From assembly GCA_029204225.1 (NCBI GenBank), contig CM055099.1:61411753-61475752 (forward strand): a DNA stretch of 64,000 nt, in the 5' to 3' direction. Of the stretch, positions 1 to 10,275 are shown one piece after another. Made by a program: the position numbers and the translations under genes. The notes beneath the pieces were generated by a model that was not told the DNA's origin, did not search any database, and saw nothing but the letters and a program-made list of their open reading frames with translations. The stretch comes from Diphasiastrum complanatum. Taxonomy: Eukaryota; Streptophyta; Lycopodiopsida; Lycopodiales; Lycopodiaceae. The first letter of the stretch is position 1. Each line of letters opens with the position of its first letter.

Positions 1-336
1 ATCATTGTACTCCTCATTTTGGATCTAATTGATTTGGAGATTGTGTGGATTTTGAGTGTTATTGGATTTCTAGCTTTCTCTCTCTACCCAAGAGCTCATG
101 ATGATTTTCTCTCTCTACATAAGGAGAGCAGCTTGTTTTTACTTAGAATAATTTTTGAATACTTCCCACATGTGTGAGTGAGAGTTGGAAGTGATTGAAT
201 ACATGTAGTAGTGTAATTTTGCCATAGAATCAAAGATAGATCTTGAATCTCAATCTAGTCTTGATCTTGGTGCATCTACACACCTTAGGAGATCACAAGT
301 ACATGTTGTGGACACTCCACACGTGTGAAATCTACA
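1..336 (+). repeat. 5' LTR of copia element, 3' portion only
   Basis: The LTR ends in ACA directly before a primer binding site at 337. Its first 23 bases match the last 23 bases of the truncated 3' LTR (5487-5509). It carries the palindrome CACACGTGTG at 318-327 and pyrimidine-rich stretches (CTCTCTCTAC). The left part lies outside the window. Confidence 0.85.
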
Positions 337-349
337 TGGTATTAGATCC
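337..349 (+). other. tRNA-iMet primer binding site of the copia element
   Basis: The bases TGGTATTAGATCC follow the LTR end immediately. This is a mutated form of the plant copia consensus TGGTATCAGAGCC, which pairs with the 3' end of initiator methionine tRNA and primes minus-strand synthesis. Confidence 0.8.
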
Positions 350-1100
350 TACCTCAGATTACCATGCATTTTGATCCATTTAAGTGAAAACTATTCATCA
401 ATCTTGAGCTAGAAATTGTCAAGATCCATTTTCCTAGCTATCTTGTCCAATTTTGGATCAAAAGAGATCAAAAGGACATTGATTGGGTCTGACCTAGTAC
501 TATACGGAATCAGGTGCTTAGACACGTGTGAGGAACATTCAATTTCAGTTTGGAAGTTTTCTCTCATGCTTGATCCATTTATCTTGCTTGATAGCTTCTT
601 TTGAAGCTATTTTTGTCTAGTTTTTAATGCAATTAGTTTCATTCCATTTGGTTGAGCCAATCAGAAGTTATAAGCTTTTGAAGAGGGTTAGGTAGGGCAC
701 CTAGACTTGGTGGACACATTTGGTTTGGTCAAGAGATTGCTTGGTTGATCCAAAATCACAGTTGAATGCTTACCAATCTCATCTATATGTGATCTAGGCA
801 CTGTTTTGAGATCTTAGCCGTTTTGTTTCATGCAATATCATTGTATTTGAGTCAAATTTGGTTTTTTAGTGTACTTCACACGTGCTAAGAGTGTTTGATC
901 CTAACTTTGCCCATACTCCATCATTTGATGTGAAATAGATCTTGTTTTAGAGAGATTTGTGTAGCTTGTGAGAATCAATTCACAAATAGTTGCAAAATCT
1001 TTCATAGGAGGAGATAGTACTCCATTATTGGATCCTATTGAGAGTGTGTAGCAACATTTATTGTTCATCATTTGAGTTTTCTTCACTTCAAATTTCTTCA
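350..1100 (+). other. Untranslated leader of the copia element
   Basis: No convincing coding region is present. The stretch around 680-720 (GGTTAGGTAGGGCACCTAGAC) is found on the reverse strand near 17570-17600, showing that the fragment at 16775-17945 is the 5' part of a related element. GACACGTGTG, a variant of the LTR palindrome, is at 521-530. Confidence 0.6.
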
Positions 1101-1940
1101 ATGGGTTCATCCTTGTTGGAACCAAGTGAAAGATTGTCCACTTCAAACTATTCAATTTGGAAAATGAGGATGGAGACCATCTTGATCCTTCAAAATGTGA
1201 TGGACATTGTTCTTGGCCTTGAAGGACCACCACAAGTTTTTCAAGAGGTTCAAAAATACAAAAAGAGAGCTAGGATGGCTCTCCACTACATTCAAATGAA
1301 TGTCTCTAATGAGATATTGAGGGAGATAGGTACTTGTACAACAGCCAAAATAGCTTGGGATTGTCTCAAGACTATCTATGAGGCTAAGAATACCTCTAGG
1401 CTTCTCACTCTTAGGAATCAAATCTCTCAAAGTAGCCAAAAGAGTGATGAGAGTGCATCTAGTTATGTTTTGAGAGTAAAAGATATTCATAGAGAACTTG
1501 CTTGTATTGGTGATTCCATCAATCAAAATGAGCTAGTCCAAGTCATTCTCAATGGCTTGAGAAGTGAATTTGATCACCTTGTCCAATCCTATGCCATTAA
1601 GGAGGAGCTACCAAGTTTGGAGGCTCTCCAAAGTGTGCTAATTTCAGAAGAATCAAGACTAGAGTACAAGCTCTTGAGGATGGACAAGCTTTCTCTCACT
1701 CATAATGATGGCAAAGCTCTCTTTGCCAAGGATAAGCACAAAGGGAGGAGCAAGAACCAACATCAACAATCCTCAAGCAAGGACAAAGTCAAATCCAAAG
1801 ACAAAGATGAGGAGGAAGATGATTACTCTAATGCTTCATCATCCAAGCTCAAGAAGAAGAAGATCAAGTGATTTTATTGTGGCAAGAAAGGCCATTATGC
1901 CACCAATTGCTTCAAGAAGAAGAATCAACTCAAGCAAGCC
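1101..1940 (+). pseudogene. copia Gag with CCHC zinc knuckle, interrupted
   Basis: Gag packages the element RNA into virus-like particles. The chosen start is the ATG at 1101 (protein MGSSLLEPSERLSTSNY), because related copies begin at the same motif. An upstream ATG at 1038 in the same frame has no counterpart in the relatives. Residues 10-90 hold the usual Gag N-terminal fold (YSIWKMRME), followed by an all-helical central part and a lysine-rich tail. The frame stops with TGA at 1869-1871, exactly where the first cysteine of the zinc knuckle should be: the sequence after the stop reads FYCGKKGHYATNC. A TGT to TGA change therefore removed the first Cys codon and separates Gag from Pol. Confidence 0.9.
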
Positions 1941-3180
1941 AACATTACCAATGAGAAGGAAGACACTATTGCAAGTGATGGAGAGGGATCTCTTATGGTC
2001 TCTAGTTTCTCATCTACTCCTTTCAAGAAGGACGGCCTATGGTACATTGATAGTGGAGCCTCTTCACATATGTGTAGCTCCAAGGACTCTTTCTCTTCTA
2101 TTGCACCTTATGATGGAGTCAAGAAATCAATATACACTGCAAATGATTTTCAATGTCCTATTGAAGGCATAGGGAACATTCCCTTGAAGCTTGCATCCTC
2201 TAAAGTTCTTTCTTTCTCTAAAGTTCTTTATGTACCTAAGCTTACTAAGAATCTTATTAGTGTTGGCCAATTGCTTGATACTGGCCTTGATGTAAAATTC
2301 AATGTTGATACTTGCACTATCAAGAAGAATGATGAGATACTTGCATTAGGATCTAGATTTGGAGGCATCTATAAATTAGATCCAAATGAGTATGTGAATG
2401 CTTGTAATGTTGCACTTGTGAACAAGCTCTCTATGGAGGAATTATGGCATAGGAGGTTGGGACATCCCAACTACAAATCCATGCTCTCTATAATCAAAGA
2501 GGCCAAAGCTATTGGCTTGCCAAAGTCATTCTCCATGAAGATCAAGCCTTGTGAGGCTTGTGCTATTGCTAAATCTCACAAAAAGCCATTTACAAGATCT
2601 TCTATCAAAAGCAAGCATCCTTTGGAGTTAATCCACTCGGATGTGCATTTCTCATCAACTATAAGCAAGGGAGGAGCCACTTGTTTTGTCACTTTCATTG
2701 ATGATTTCACAAGATTCACTTGGATATATCTTCTTGCTTCTAAATCTATGGTGTTTGATCATTTCCTTATTTTCAAAGCTTATCTAGAGAAGCAATTCTC
2801 CTTCAAGATTAAAGCTCTTAGAAGTGATGAATATATCTCCAATAAATTTCATGATTTTTGTGAGCTTGAAGGCATCAAAAGAGAGTTTTCTTGTGCCTAC
2901 TCTCCATCTTAAAATGGAGTGGTTGAGAGAAAGAATAGATCTCTATGTGAACGTGCAAAATCTATGAGAATTGAGGCATCTTTGCCCAAAGTTTTTTGGG
3001 GAGAAGCCATTAATTGTGCAAATTATCTTTGCAATAGGCTCCCACATATAGCTCTTGGAGGGAAGTCACCATATGAAATCTTATATTTGAAGAAGCCTAA
3101 GGTTGATCACCTTAGAGTTTTTTGATGCATATGCTTTGCCCATATTCCCTTGGAAACAAGGAAGAAGGAAGATCCTAGTG
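1941..3180 (+). pseudogene. copia protease and integrase, interrupted
   Basis: In the same frame as Gag. The aspartic protease motif is WYIDSGASSHM near 2040. The integrase zinc-binding HHCC region runs from LWHRRLGHPNYKS (2445) to CEACAIAKSHKKPF (2550). The catalytic core has the first Asp in LELIHSDV, the second in FIDDFTRF and the Glu in NGVVERKN. A TAA stop at 2910-2912 replaces the Gln before NGVVE, and a TGA at 3123-3125 replaces a Gly in HLRVFG. Near 3185 the frame shifts. The protein would process the polyprotein and insert the cDNA, but this copy is dead. Confidence 0.9.
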
Positions 3181-3181
3181 C

Positions 3182-5069
3182 ATGCAAAGGGATATGGTTG
3201 GATACTCATCCACCAAGAAGGCCTATAGAGTCTTTGTACTCTCTACTTCTCAAGTTATTGAAAGTAGAGATGTTGTCTTTTATGAAGATCAACACTCATC
3301 TTTTGAAGAGGCCGAGATCAAGAAGTCTATGGATGCATCACCAATTATTGATTTTGAAGACAATCATGATGTGATGGGGTCGAGATTTGAAGAAGACTCT
3401 CCTCGGATTTTCTCACCAAGAAGATCCATGAGAGATAGATCCGAGCCTAAGAGGCTCTCATATGTTGACAAAGGCAAACAAGTGGATCTTGATTCCACTA
3501 ATTATGTTTTTTATGTCTCTCATGAAGAGCCAAAGAATGTACAAGAGGCACTCAATACCAAGGAGTGGTATGATGCCATGAAGGAAGACTATGATGCATT
3601 GATCACCAACAATACTTGGGAGCTTGTGGATCCTCCATCCAAAAAGCATGTGATTGGCTGCAAGTGGGGATTTCGGATCAAGTTCAATCATGATGGCACC
3701 ATCAACAAGTATAAAACAAGATTATGTGCCAAAGGATTTTCTCGAATCCATGGCCTTGATTATGAGGAGAGCTTTGAACCCGTTGCAAAGATGGTGATAG
3801 TAAGAATTCTTATTTCTCTTGCTTGTTTCTTTAAGTGGAAGGTGTTCCAATTAGATATATACAATGCTTTTCTAAATGGTTATCTTGAGGAGGAGATCTA
3901 TATGGAACAACCTCAAGGATTCATCAAGGATGAGTCCAAAGTGTGCTTGCTCTTCAAAAGTCTTTATGGAATCAAGCAAGCACCAAGATCATGGTATTCA
4001 AGACTTAATTCTTTTCTTATATCACTAGGATTTACTCTTAGTGACTATGATCCTTCCATGTATCTAAAGTTTGTTGATAGCAATATTGTCATTCTTCTAA
4101 TTTATGTTGATGACATTATTCTTTGTGGAAGTTGTATCAAGCTAGTTGATGAAACTAAGCTAGCACTTGGATGTGAGTTTAAAATGCAAGATCTAGGAGA
4201 GATACATTACATCCTAGGCCTGGAAATTGATTTTTATAAAGATCATGTCTTTATATGCCAATCTAGATATCTCACTCTATGTTGAAAATTCCATATGGAA
4301 AATTCTAAGAGCATATATAGATACTCCAATGGAGCAAATTGTAAAAGATCCTAATAAAGGTGATGAAAGATCCTTTGAGGACATTACACTTATTAGGAGT
4401 CTTGTAGGCTCCTTGATTTGGCTTATCATTACTAGGCCTGATTTAAGTTTTTGTGTGCACAAATTGAGTCAATTTATGCAAGATCCTAAGATCCATCATT
4501 GGAAGATGGCCAAGAGGATTCTAAGATATGTATCTTCATCTTGCGATTATGGTCTACTTTATAAAAGTGAAGATCTATCCATTGTTGGCTACTCGGATTC
4601 GGACTTTGCAAGTGACAAGATGGATCGAAAGTCTATTATTGCATACACTATCTTTCTTGGAGGCAATCTAATATCTTGGCTTTCCAAAAAGCAAGATACT
4701 ATATCTCTCTCTTCATGTGAGGCCGAGTACAAAGCACTCACTACAACTACCAAAGAGGTGCTTTGGATCAAGAGGTTATTAATGGAGCTAAAGTGCATCA
4801 AGCAAGATGATCTACCAATGATCAACTGTCATAACATCTCGGCCCAAACTCTTGCCAATAATCCCATAATTCATGCAAGAAGCAAGCACATAGAAGTGGC
4901 ACACCATTTTGTGAGAGAAAAGCTTATTGGAGGAGAAATCTATTTGGAGAATGTCAACTTGTCCTCTTGTATTGCCGATCTACTCACCAAGCCTTTCAGC
5001 AAAAGTGCTTTCATCAAGCATAGATCTAATCTTGGAGCTATATCAAGATCGATGCTTAAATCTTCATAG
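3182..5069 (+). pseudogene. copia reverse transcriptase and RNase H, frameshifted
   Basis: Reverse transcriptase is open from 3182 to 4285. Landmarks are WELVDPPSKKHVIGCKW, KTRLCAKGFS, FQLDIYNAFLNG, YGIKQAPRSWY and the catalytic YVDD in LLIYVDDIILCG (about 4100). A frameshift just before 4285 moves into the frame used from about 4290 to 5069. RNase H shows GYSDSDFASDKMDRKS, SLSSCEAEYKAL and the C-terminal HARSKHIEVAHHFVREK. The product would copy element RNA to DNA in the particle. Apart from the one frameshift this half is well conserved, suggesting a fairly young copy. Confidence 0.9.
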
Positions 5070-5087
5070 ATAATTTTTTAGGAGGAG

Positions 5088-5509
5088 TGTGAAGAATTGA
5101 AAAAGATTATCTATGTTAGATATAGGGGTCTTATGTTTTTTATATCAAGCATCTAGGTGTAGGATGTTGATAGGAACAAATTTGGCATAGATGGCAAATT
5201 ATGCATTTCCACTTGTAATGCCACTATTGAGCCAAAATAGAGTAAGAGGCTAAACTCGTGCCAATTAGAGTGTAGACAAGTGTAATGCTTTTGTTTGATG
5301 AATTCTAAGAGGTCCAATAGGATTTAGAGGTGGAACCATGTGAGGTCCAATAGGAATTTGAGGTTTGCTTGAAAATAGTCCAATAGAATTAAGAGGTGCA
5401 TGGATCAATGGTCCAATAGGATTAAGAGGTGACAAAATGTGGTCCAATGATAGTTAAGCATAGTGGTAGCTCGTGGATCTACTAGTATCATTGTACTCCT
5501 CATTTTGGA
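5088..5509 (+). repeat. 3' LTR of the first copia element, truncated
   Basis: It begins TGTGAAGAATTG right after the purine tract AGGAGGAG (5080-5087). It ends at the 23-bp match to the window start, where an unrelated copia RNase H fragment abuts. Between 5300 and 5450 it contains a local repeat of GTCCAATAGGATTTAGAGGT-like units in four or five copies. Confidence 0.85.
5304..5445 (+). repeat. short tandem repeat inside the 3' LTR
   Basis: The words GGTCCAATAGGA and AAGAGGTG recur about every 30 to 40 bases (near 5310, 5345, 5378, 5410, 5440). The flanking LTR is not repetitive, so this is a local expansion. It makes a short spurious reading frame on the reverse strand. Confidence 0.55.
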
Positions 5510-5731
5510 AAATTCACTCCTCCATGCAAGATCGAAGCACATAGAGATTTGTCCACTTTGTGAGGGAAAAGGTTCAAGCAAAAGAAATCTCTTTGGAACA
5601 TGTATCAAGTAGTGAATGTGTGGCTAATGTACTCACTAAACCTCTTCAAAGAGCAGCATTCATAAAGTTAAGAACCTCTCTTGGAGTGATTAGTAGAGCT
5701 ATGTTAGATCCAAACTAGTTGTGAGGAGGAG
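5510..5731 (+). pseudogene. copia RNase H C-terminal fragment of a second element
   Basis: The translation in mixed frames gives HARSKHIEI, EISLEHV, ANVLTKPL and LRTSLGVISRAML, the usual C-terminal end of copia RNase H. It is followed by the purine tract GAGGAGGAG (5723-5731) and an LTR. The upstream part of this element is missing: the fragment joins the truncated LTR of the first element at 5509/5510. Confidence 0.8.
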
Positions 5732-6480
5732 TGTTAAAATTCAAGCTAGTTTTGACCAATTTTGCTTATATGTATTGTAATTGGCAAGATGGCCATGTAA
5801 TTGGATGCCACATGTGCCAAATAGAATAGGATGCTTTTCCAAAGCTTTATTCTACACCCTACTTTGTAAAGGAACATTTTAAATAAGGCGAAAAAGTGCT
5901 TAGATAGGGTAGAGAGAAAATAGTACCCAAAAATAACATGTTTTTCATAATTTTTGGATCTTGAGATCAAGAACCCTAATTAGGGTGGATCCAATGATCA
6001 ATTAGGTTGGATGTTAGGCTTAGGTTATGAAATTTTAGAGAAGCCCTAAAATGCTCATACCCAAGCTACTAATGTATAAATATGTGATGGTTTCTCCATC
6101 AAATTATATTTTGCTATGTGTGTTGATTGATTTGCAATTGTGGGATTGATTAGCAAGTTAAGGTACTATAATCTGCTTGTGTCAGTCCATGTTTTCACAC
6201 GCGTGAAGGATATTTCAAAAATTTGAGTCTTAAAGTGGCGTTCAAACCAAGGTGAAGCTAGGAAATACTAAATTGGTTGGTGTTTTTGCTCCAGGATCTC
6301 AATTGGATCCATCATTTCTACCATTTATTGGAGTCTATTTGCTACATTTTCAACAATTTTTACTAAGTTTTTTGAAGAGATCGAGAGCTTCTACACCTAG
6401 TTTTTTCTCCATATTCTCTCTCTACTTGAGTGCCTCATGTACATTCTCTCTCTACTCGACAGCAAGATTATTCCAAACTT
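5732..6480 (+). repeat. LTR of the second copia element
   Basis: It starts TGTTAAAATTCAAGC directly after the purine tract. Pyrimidine tracts at 6415-6465 (CTCTCTCTACTTGAG and similar) resemble those at 75-115 in the first element's LTR, which argues that the LTR runs at least this far. TCACACGCGTGA at 6195-6206 is a variant of the palindrome seen in other LTRs here. The right end is approximate because no terminal CA plus target duplication can be recognised before the next fragment. Confidence 0.6.
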
Positions 6481-6636
6481 AGGTTTTTCTTCAAATCTTC
6501 ATGTGAAGGATGCCGTGACTGCTATAGAAAGTAGCAGATTGGTTGGAGATATATTCTTCGCCTCTGTGGGGTTCATAGCTACTTGAACCTTGTGTTAGTC
6601 CACTTCTTAGCCCAATTTACATACTCTGTAAATTTT

Positions 6637-7202
6637 TCATGTGCTTCTGACTTGTTGTGAATGAAGTAGTATCTTGATAAAATCATCAATGAAGGTGATA
6701 TAGTATCTTGATCCTCCCATGGAAATCACATCAAAGGGTTTGCAAATGTTTGAGTGTATCAACTCCAAGAGTTCTGTTGCTTTGAAGGAGTCCTTTGTAA
6801 AAGGTGTATGTGACATCTTCTCTTTGTTGCATGCATCACATGATGTCACACTTGTTGCATCTTTGATGCTAACACTTGTGAATACACCATGTTGGTTAGA
6901 TTTGTACAATGTCATCATGTTCATATGACATAGTCTCCTATGCCATAGAACGTCCATAGGCTCATGGATCTGATGAGCTTGTTTTGTGGCAAGGTATACC
7001 TTCAAATGATATAGGTTGTCTTTGCTTGTGTAATGAGGGCATTGGTGCTAGCATCAATCACGTTGCATGTTTCATCCATGAATGTGAGACACATGTCTGC
7101 GTCTGATATGTTTAAAATATATAGTAGATCTTTTTGTAGTGTAGGCACGTACAAGAAATTATCTAGTCTTTTGTCTCTATTGTTGGTGTTCAGCCATAGC
7201 AC
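6637..7202 (-). pseudogene. copia integrase fragment
   Basis: On the minus strand the HHCC region reads LWHRRLCHMNMMTLYKS followed by SCDACNKEKMSHTPF. The core then has LELIHSNI, where the first catalytic Asp (normally HSD) is Asn, and FIDDF with the second Asp intact. The Glu-containing part is missing. Upstream, in another frame (7202-7002), is the LYVPTLQKDLL motif of the linker between protease and integrase. The loss of the first catalytic Asp alone would inactivate it. Confidence 0.85.
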
Positions 7203-7268
7203 TCAAGTTCCACTCACTTCATGTCTCAATCCATCTCTTAGAATGATATATATGGAGGAATCTGTCTG

Positions 7269-7740
7269 TCAAAAGTCAGCTATCATTTGCTTTGTTGTCA
7301 CAAAATGTGACATAGCTCTTGAATCAAGAACTATCTCTTGTACATCAGCTTGTGATGTGACATAGATATCAATGCATAGATAAGCGGATGGATTTCTGTT
7401 GGGTCTTTCTTCAGCCATCTTCAAAGATTCTGGTTCCTCCACGTATGATGAGCTGTTAGAGACCACCTTCCTCCTTTGTGTCTTATTAGTTCGTGGGTTT
7501 TGATAGCAGTCTACTGCTATGCATGACTCTTCTTGTGATAGTGTATGCAATCGATCTTTGGATTCAGCAAGCATGTCTCTAGTGTCTATGTGGCCATCAC
7601 GTCTACATCTCACGCAGGTCTCCTTTTCACCACTTTGTTGCTTGTTCTTGCTCCTACTTTTCTCATTTTTGTCGTTGGAGTGCTCTTGAGCCTCCACTTC
7701 TTCCTTGATGTCAATGATAGCCTTCTTGAAACTCATCTCA
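7269..7740 (-). pseudogene. copia Gag tail and protease fragment
   Basis: A zinc-knuckle remnant ETCVRCRRDGHIDTRDM keeps Cys-Cys-His but lacks the final Cys. The protease active site reads VLDSRAMSHF, with Arg in place of the Gly of the family motif DSG. Both changes argue for a long-dead copy. A poly-Lys/Ser stretch (NDKNEKSRSKNKQQ) precedes the knuckle, as is usual in Gag. Confidence 0.8.
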
Positions 7741-8264
7741 GGAACTTTGGCCAGTAGAGTCCAAGTTTTCTAGAACGATCTTGGTAGAGAGCATATAAGG
7801 TACATGAGTTGCCTCTCTTGTGAGATTGTGTGTTTTGTTTCGGCATTGTGCAAAGACAAGAACAAGCTCTTCATCTTTCTGATGAAGCTTGTGTGATCTT
7901 TGCAGTCCCATCTTAGATAGGTAAGCTGATATTCCAGATGCATAATCTAATTGCGTGACTTGGTCTAAAACCTTGTCATGAGTGCATCCCACATCTCTCT
8001 TGTGTTAGAGATAGATGTGAGGTCAAGAGTGATGCTATCTTCGATTGAAGAGGATATGACAGCTACTACTTTGTCATTCTTCTCCTTCTATTTGCGAATC
8101 TCTTTGCCTTTGCTAGCAGACATTTCTTTGGTGCCGTCCACCCAAGGCCATAAAGCTTCTCCTCTCAAGATGAGGGAAGTCTTCACTTTTCAGGCCAAGA
8201 AACTTGACCCATTTGCCTCAAAAACTGTGCATATCTTAGATTGGATGCTATTGATTGAAGCCAT
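7738..8264 (-). pseudogene. copia Gag N-terminal fragment
   Basis: Starts at the ATG complementary to 8262-8264 (MASINSIQSKICTVFEANGS). The Gag motifs continue in broken frames: VKTSLILRGEALWPWVDG, TREMWDALMTRF and a C-terminal piece. At least four stops or shifts are visible. The start lies 32 bases downstream of the first primer-site copy. Confidence 0.75.
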
Positions 8265-8295
8265 AGTTTAAGTAAACAGGCTCTGAGAACCTTAA

Positions 8296-8434
8296 CGGCT
8301 CTGATACCACTATAAGGATCCTCCCTAATTTAGGCTTGAGTGCTTTGATACCACTATTGAAAATCGTGAGACACTTTTCAAGCTCTGATACCACTGTTGG
8401 AAGCCATGAATCGCTTTTCAAGGTCTGATTCCAC
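8296..8434 (-). repeat. four tandem copies of a degenerate primer-binding-site unit
   Basis: On the plus strand the words GGCTCTGATACCACT (8297), TGCTTTGATACCACT (8341), AGCTCTGATACCACT (8380) and AGGTCTGATTCCACT (8421) recur every 40 bases or so. Read on the minus strand each is an initiator-Met primer site of the type AGTGGTATCAGAGC. Copies two to four also share the flank CGCTTTTCA or ACACTTTTCA. Normally a copia element has a single site next to the LTR. Confidence 0.75.
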
Positions 8435-8949
8435 TGATGGAAAAACACTCGAATTCCTGATGCGAAGCTCATATAGAGTTGGTCTATATGTAGTTGTAGC
8501 TACTACTTCATACTACGATTAATCATATTCCAACTGACACTGCAGATCTGATATAAATTTATAGACAATAGATAACGTTTAATCAACAATCACTAACTGA
8601 GAAACAATGGAAGTAATATCTATTGCGAGCAAGCATCACAAAATCATTCACAAATTGCACACGATGGGTAGAATGCTACAACTCATTTATTATCAGAATT
8701 AAATTTACAACATAAACTTTGAACATTGTCCATTTTATAGATCAGAGCGTTGGCGCAAGAGAGGTATTCTCTCTCATGAATAAACTAGTAAATAGTTACT
8801 GCTTGCTACCTTTGTATCTATCTGTGTGACAATATGTGTCTGCTATTGCGTGACTCACACTCATCAACAACTCTCTCATCACTCTCATAGAGGAACAAGA
8901 GAGATGATTAATTTAAGCTACAGGATTAAAAAAACAATGAATCCTAACA
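8435..8949 (-). repeat. 5' LTR of the reverse-strand copia element
   Basis: On the minus strand it begins TGTTAGGATTCATTG (8949) and ends in CCATCA (8435), one base before the outermost primer-site copy TGGAATCAG. Length 515 bp. No second LTR was found for this element. Confidence 0.7.
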
Positions 8950-10275
8950 GCTTTCGGATGTCTGTCATTGTAGTCCGTGCAACCCATTGTAGTCCGTCCA
9001 AAAAACTAAGTGTCAAATGACTCTCTCCCTCATACAAGTAGAAATCCGAGCTAGGATGAGTGCAATATTATTGGACCCCTTTCTTTCCTCCTAATTTGAT
9101 TGGTTTAGTGACATAAGGGCCCTCAAACTTGATTGGACCAATTTCATAGATCTCTCTCTTTTGATTGGTCACATGATTTCATGACAATACATATGAAATT
9201 GTCACTCCCCTGCTCTCATCACGCCATGTGTACGATGCCTAAGCTAGCTCGCGCTATATCACTTACCAAATTTGGCCTAATCATCTACTAACATGTGTCA
9301 ATAGGCTAAAAAAGGCTAAACACTCCTAAACTCGAAATAGATAGCTTTTACCAAATTTCACATGCATCTCATCATTGATCAGTCACTATAGGCATTGGTA
9401 GTCAAAAAATGTGAGCCAAATGGTATGCATAATCAACGATTTCTAGAATGGACGTAGGTCACTGAAAAGTGGTGATGAATTAAGCTATTTTTGATAGCTA
9501 GAGGTCACTCCTCATAGAGAGATGGCCTCACAGTACAACAACATTCAAAATGTGTATATTTTTTTGTGAGCCATGCAGTTGTCAACAACAATGAAAAATG
9601 TTGACGAATTAAGCTATTGTTGGTGGCCAAAGGTCACTCCTCTTAGAGAGGTAGCTTCGCGCTACAACAACAAACAATATATCTATATTTCTTTGTGTGA
9701 GCCATGCAGCTGTCAACAGTGATGGACTATCTCAACAAACAAACAAGATGCATAATATTTTTTTGTGTGAGCCATGCGGCTGTCAACAACGATGGACTGC
9801 CATTGATGTAAAAGCAATATATAAGATGAAAGTTACCCGTCATGCACTCATGTATTAGCGTTGATCAAATGCTTGTATTACTACAAAAAATATGTGCAAA
9901 CTAGACCATAGTTGGCCGCAACAAACTATTGTATGATAAACGTAATGATCCAAGCATGTGGTGAGAGTTCTTAATGGATCAGTAGTTGAACATCATCTGA
10001 AGTGCTGTAGATGGGTGTTGTCAAGAAGAAATGGGCATGTAGGAGAGAATTAGGCCAAAATCATGGATTTTTTTAATAAATCTCTAAATTTTATTTTTAA
10101 AAAAAAGCCAAAAAAATACATCTTTAAAATAAAGAACTACAAGTTCTTTGCTGCAAACTTCATAAAACCATCATAACTACAAATGAAATAATAATTCAAG
10201 AGAACAATGATTTTTGAAACTTGAAATCCCATTGAAATTCAAAACAAATTAAATTACATTTGCACATTCTTTTTT
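8950..10275. other. intergenic stretch with a degenerate repeat
   Basis: No gene recognised. The words GTGAGCCATGCAGTTGTCAA and its variants occur at 9411 (partial), 9566, 9697 and 9767, with linked words AATTAAGCTATT, GGTCACTCCTC and TAGAGAG between them, so part of it is a decayed tandem repeat. The stretch 10050-10270 is AT-rich and lies just beyond the end of the DUF7869-like gene, so it may hold that gene's 3' untranslated region. Confidence 0.5.
9405..9800. repeat. degenerate tandem repeat (units of 70 to 155 bp)
   Basis: Three to four copies anchored by TGTGAGCCATGCAG, spaced 155, 131 and 70 bases. Between the first two anchors the block GAATTAAGCTATT...GGTCACTCCTC...TAGAGAGRTGGC is repeated almost whole. 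It is not part of a recognised transposon. Confidence 0.6.

Larger units (their letters stand above)
1..5509 (+). mobile_element. Ty1/copia LTR retrotransposon, nearly full length, decayed
   Basis: The order is LTR, primer site, gag, protease, integrase, reverse transcriptase, RNase H, purine tract, LTR. Integrase before reverse transcriptase marks it as Ty1/copia. The first 23 bases of the window recur at 5487-5509, so the window opens inside the 5' LTR and the 3' LTR is cut at the same internal point. By adding the two partial LTRs the intact LTR would be roughly 735 bp. The coding region carries three nonsense codons and at least two frameshifts, so the copy cannot make its proteins. It belongs to the same broad family as the pieces at 16775-17945, 29441-30597 and 32906-35906. 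Confidence 0.93.
6490..8949 (-). mobile_element. reverse-strand Ty1/copia element, 5' half
   Basis: Read on the minus strand: LTR (8949-8435), primer-site repeats (8434-8296), gag (from 8264), protease (about 7400-7270), integrase (7005-6637). Nothing of the reverse transcriptase is recognised, so the element is broken off in the integrase near 6500-6640. The coding sequence contains several stops. It is a different lineage from the first element: the LTR begins TGTTAGGATTC and the Gag is dissimilar. Confidence 0.85.
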
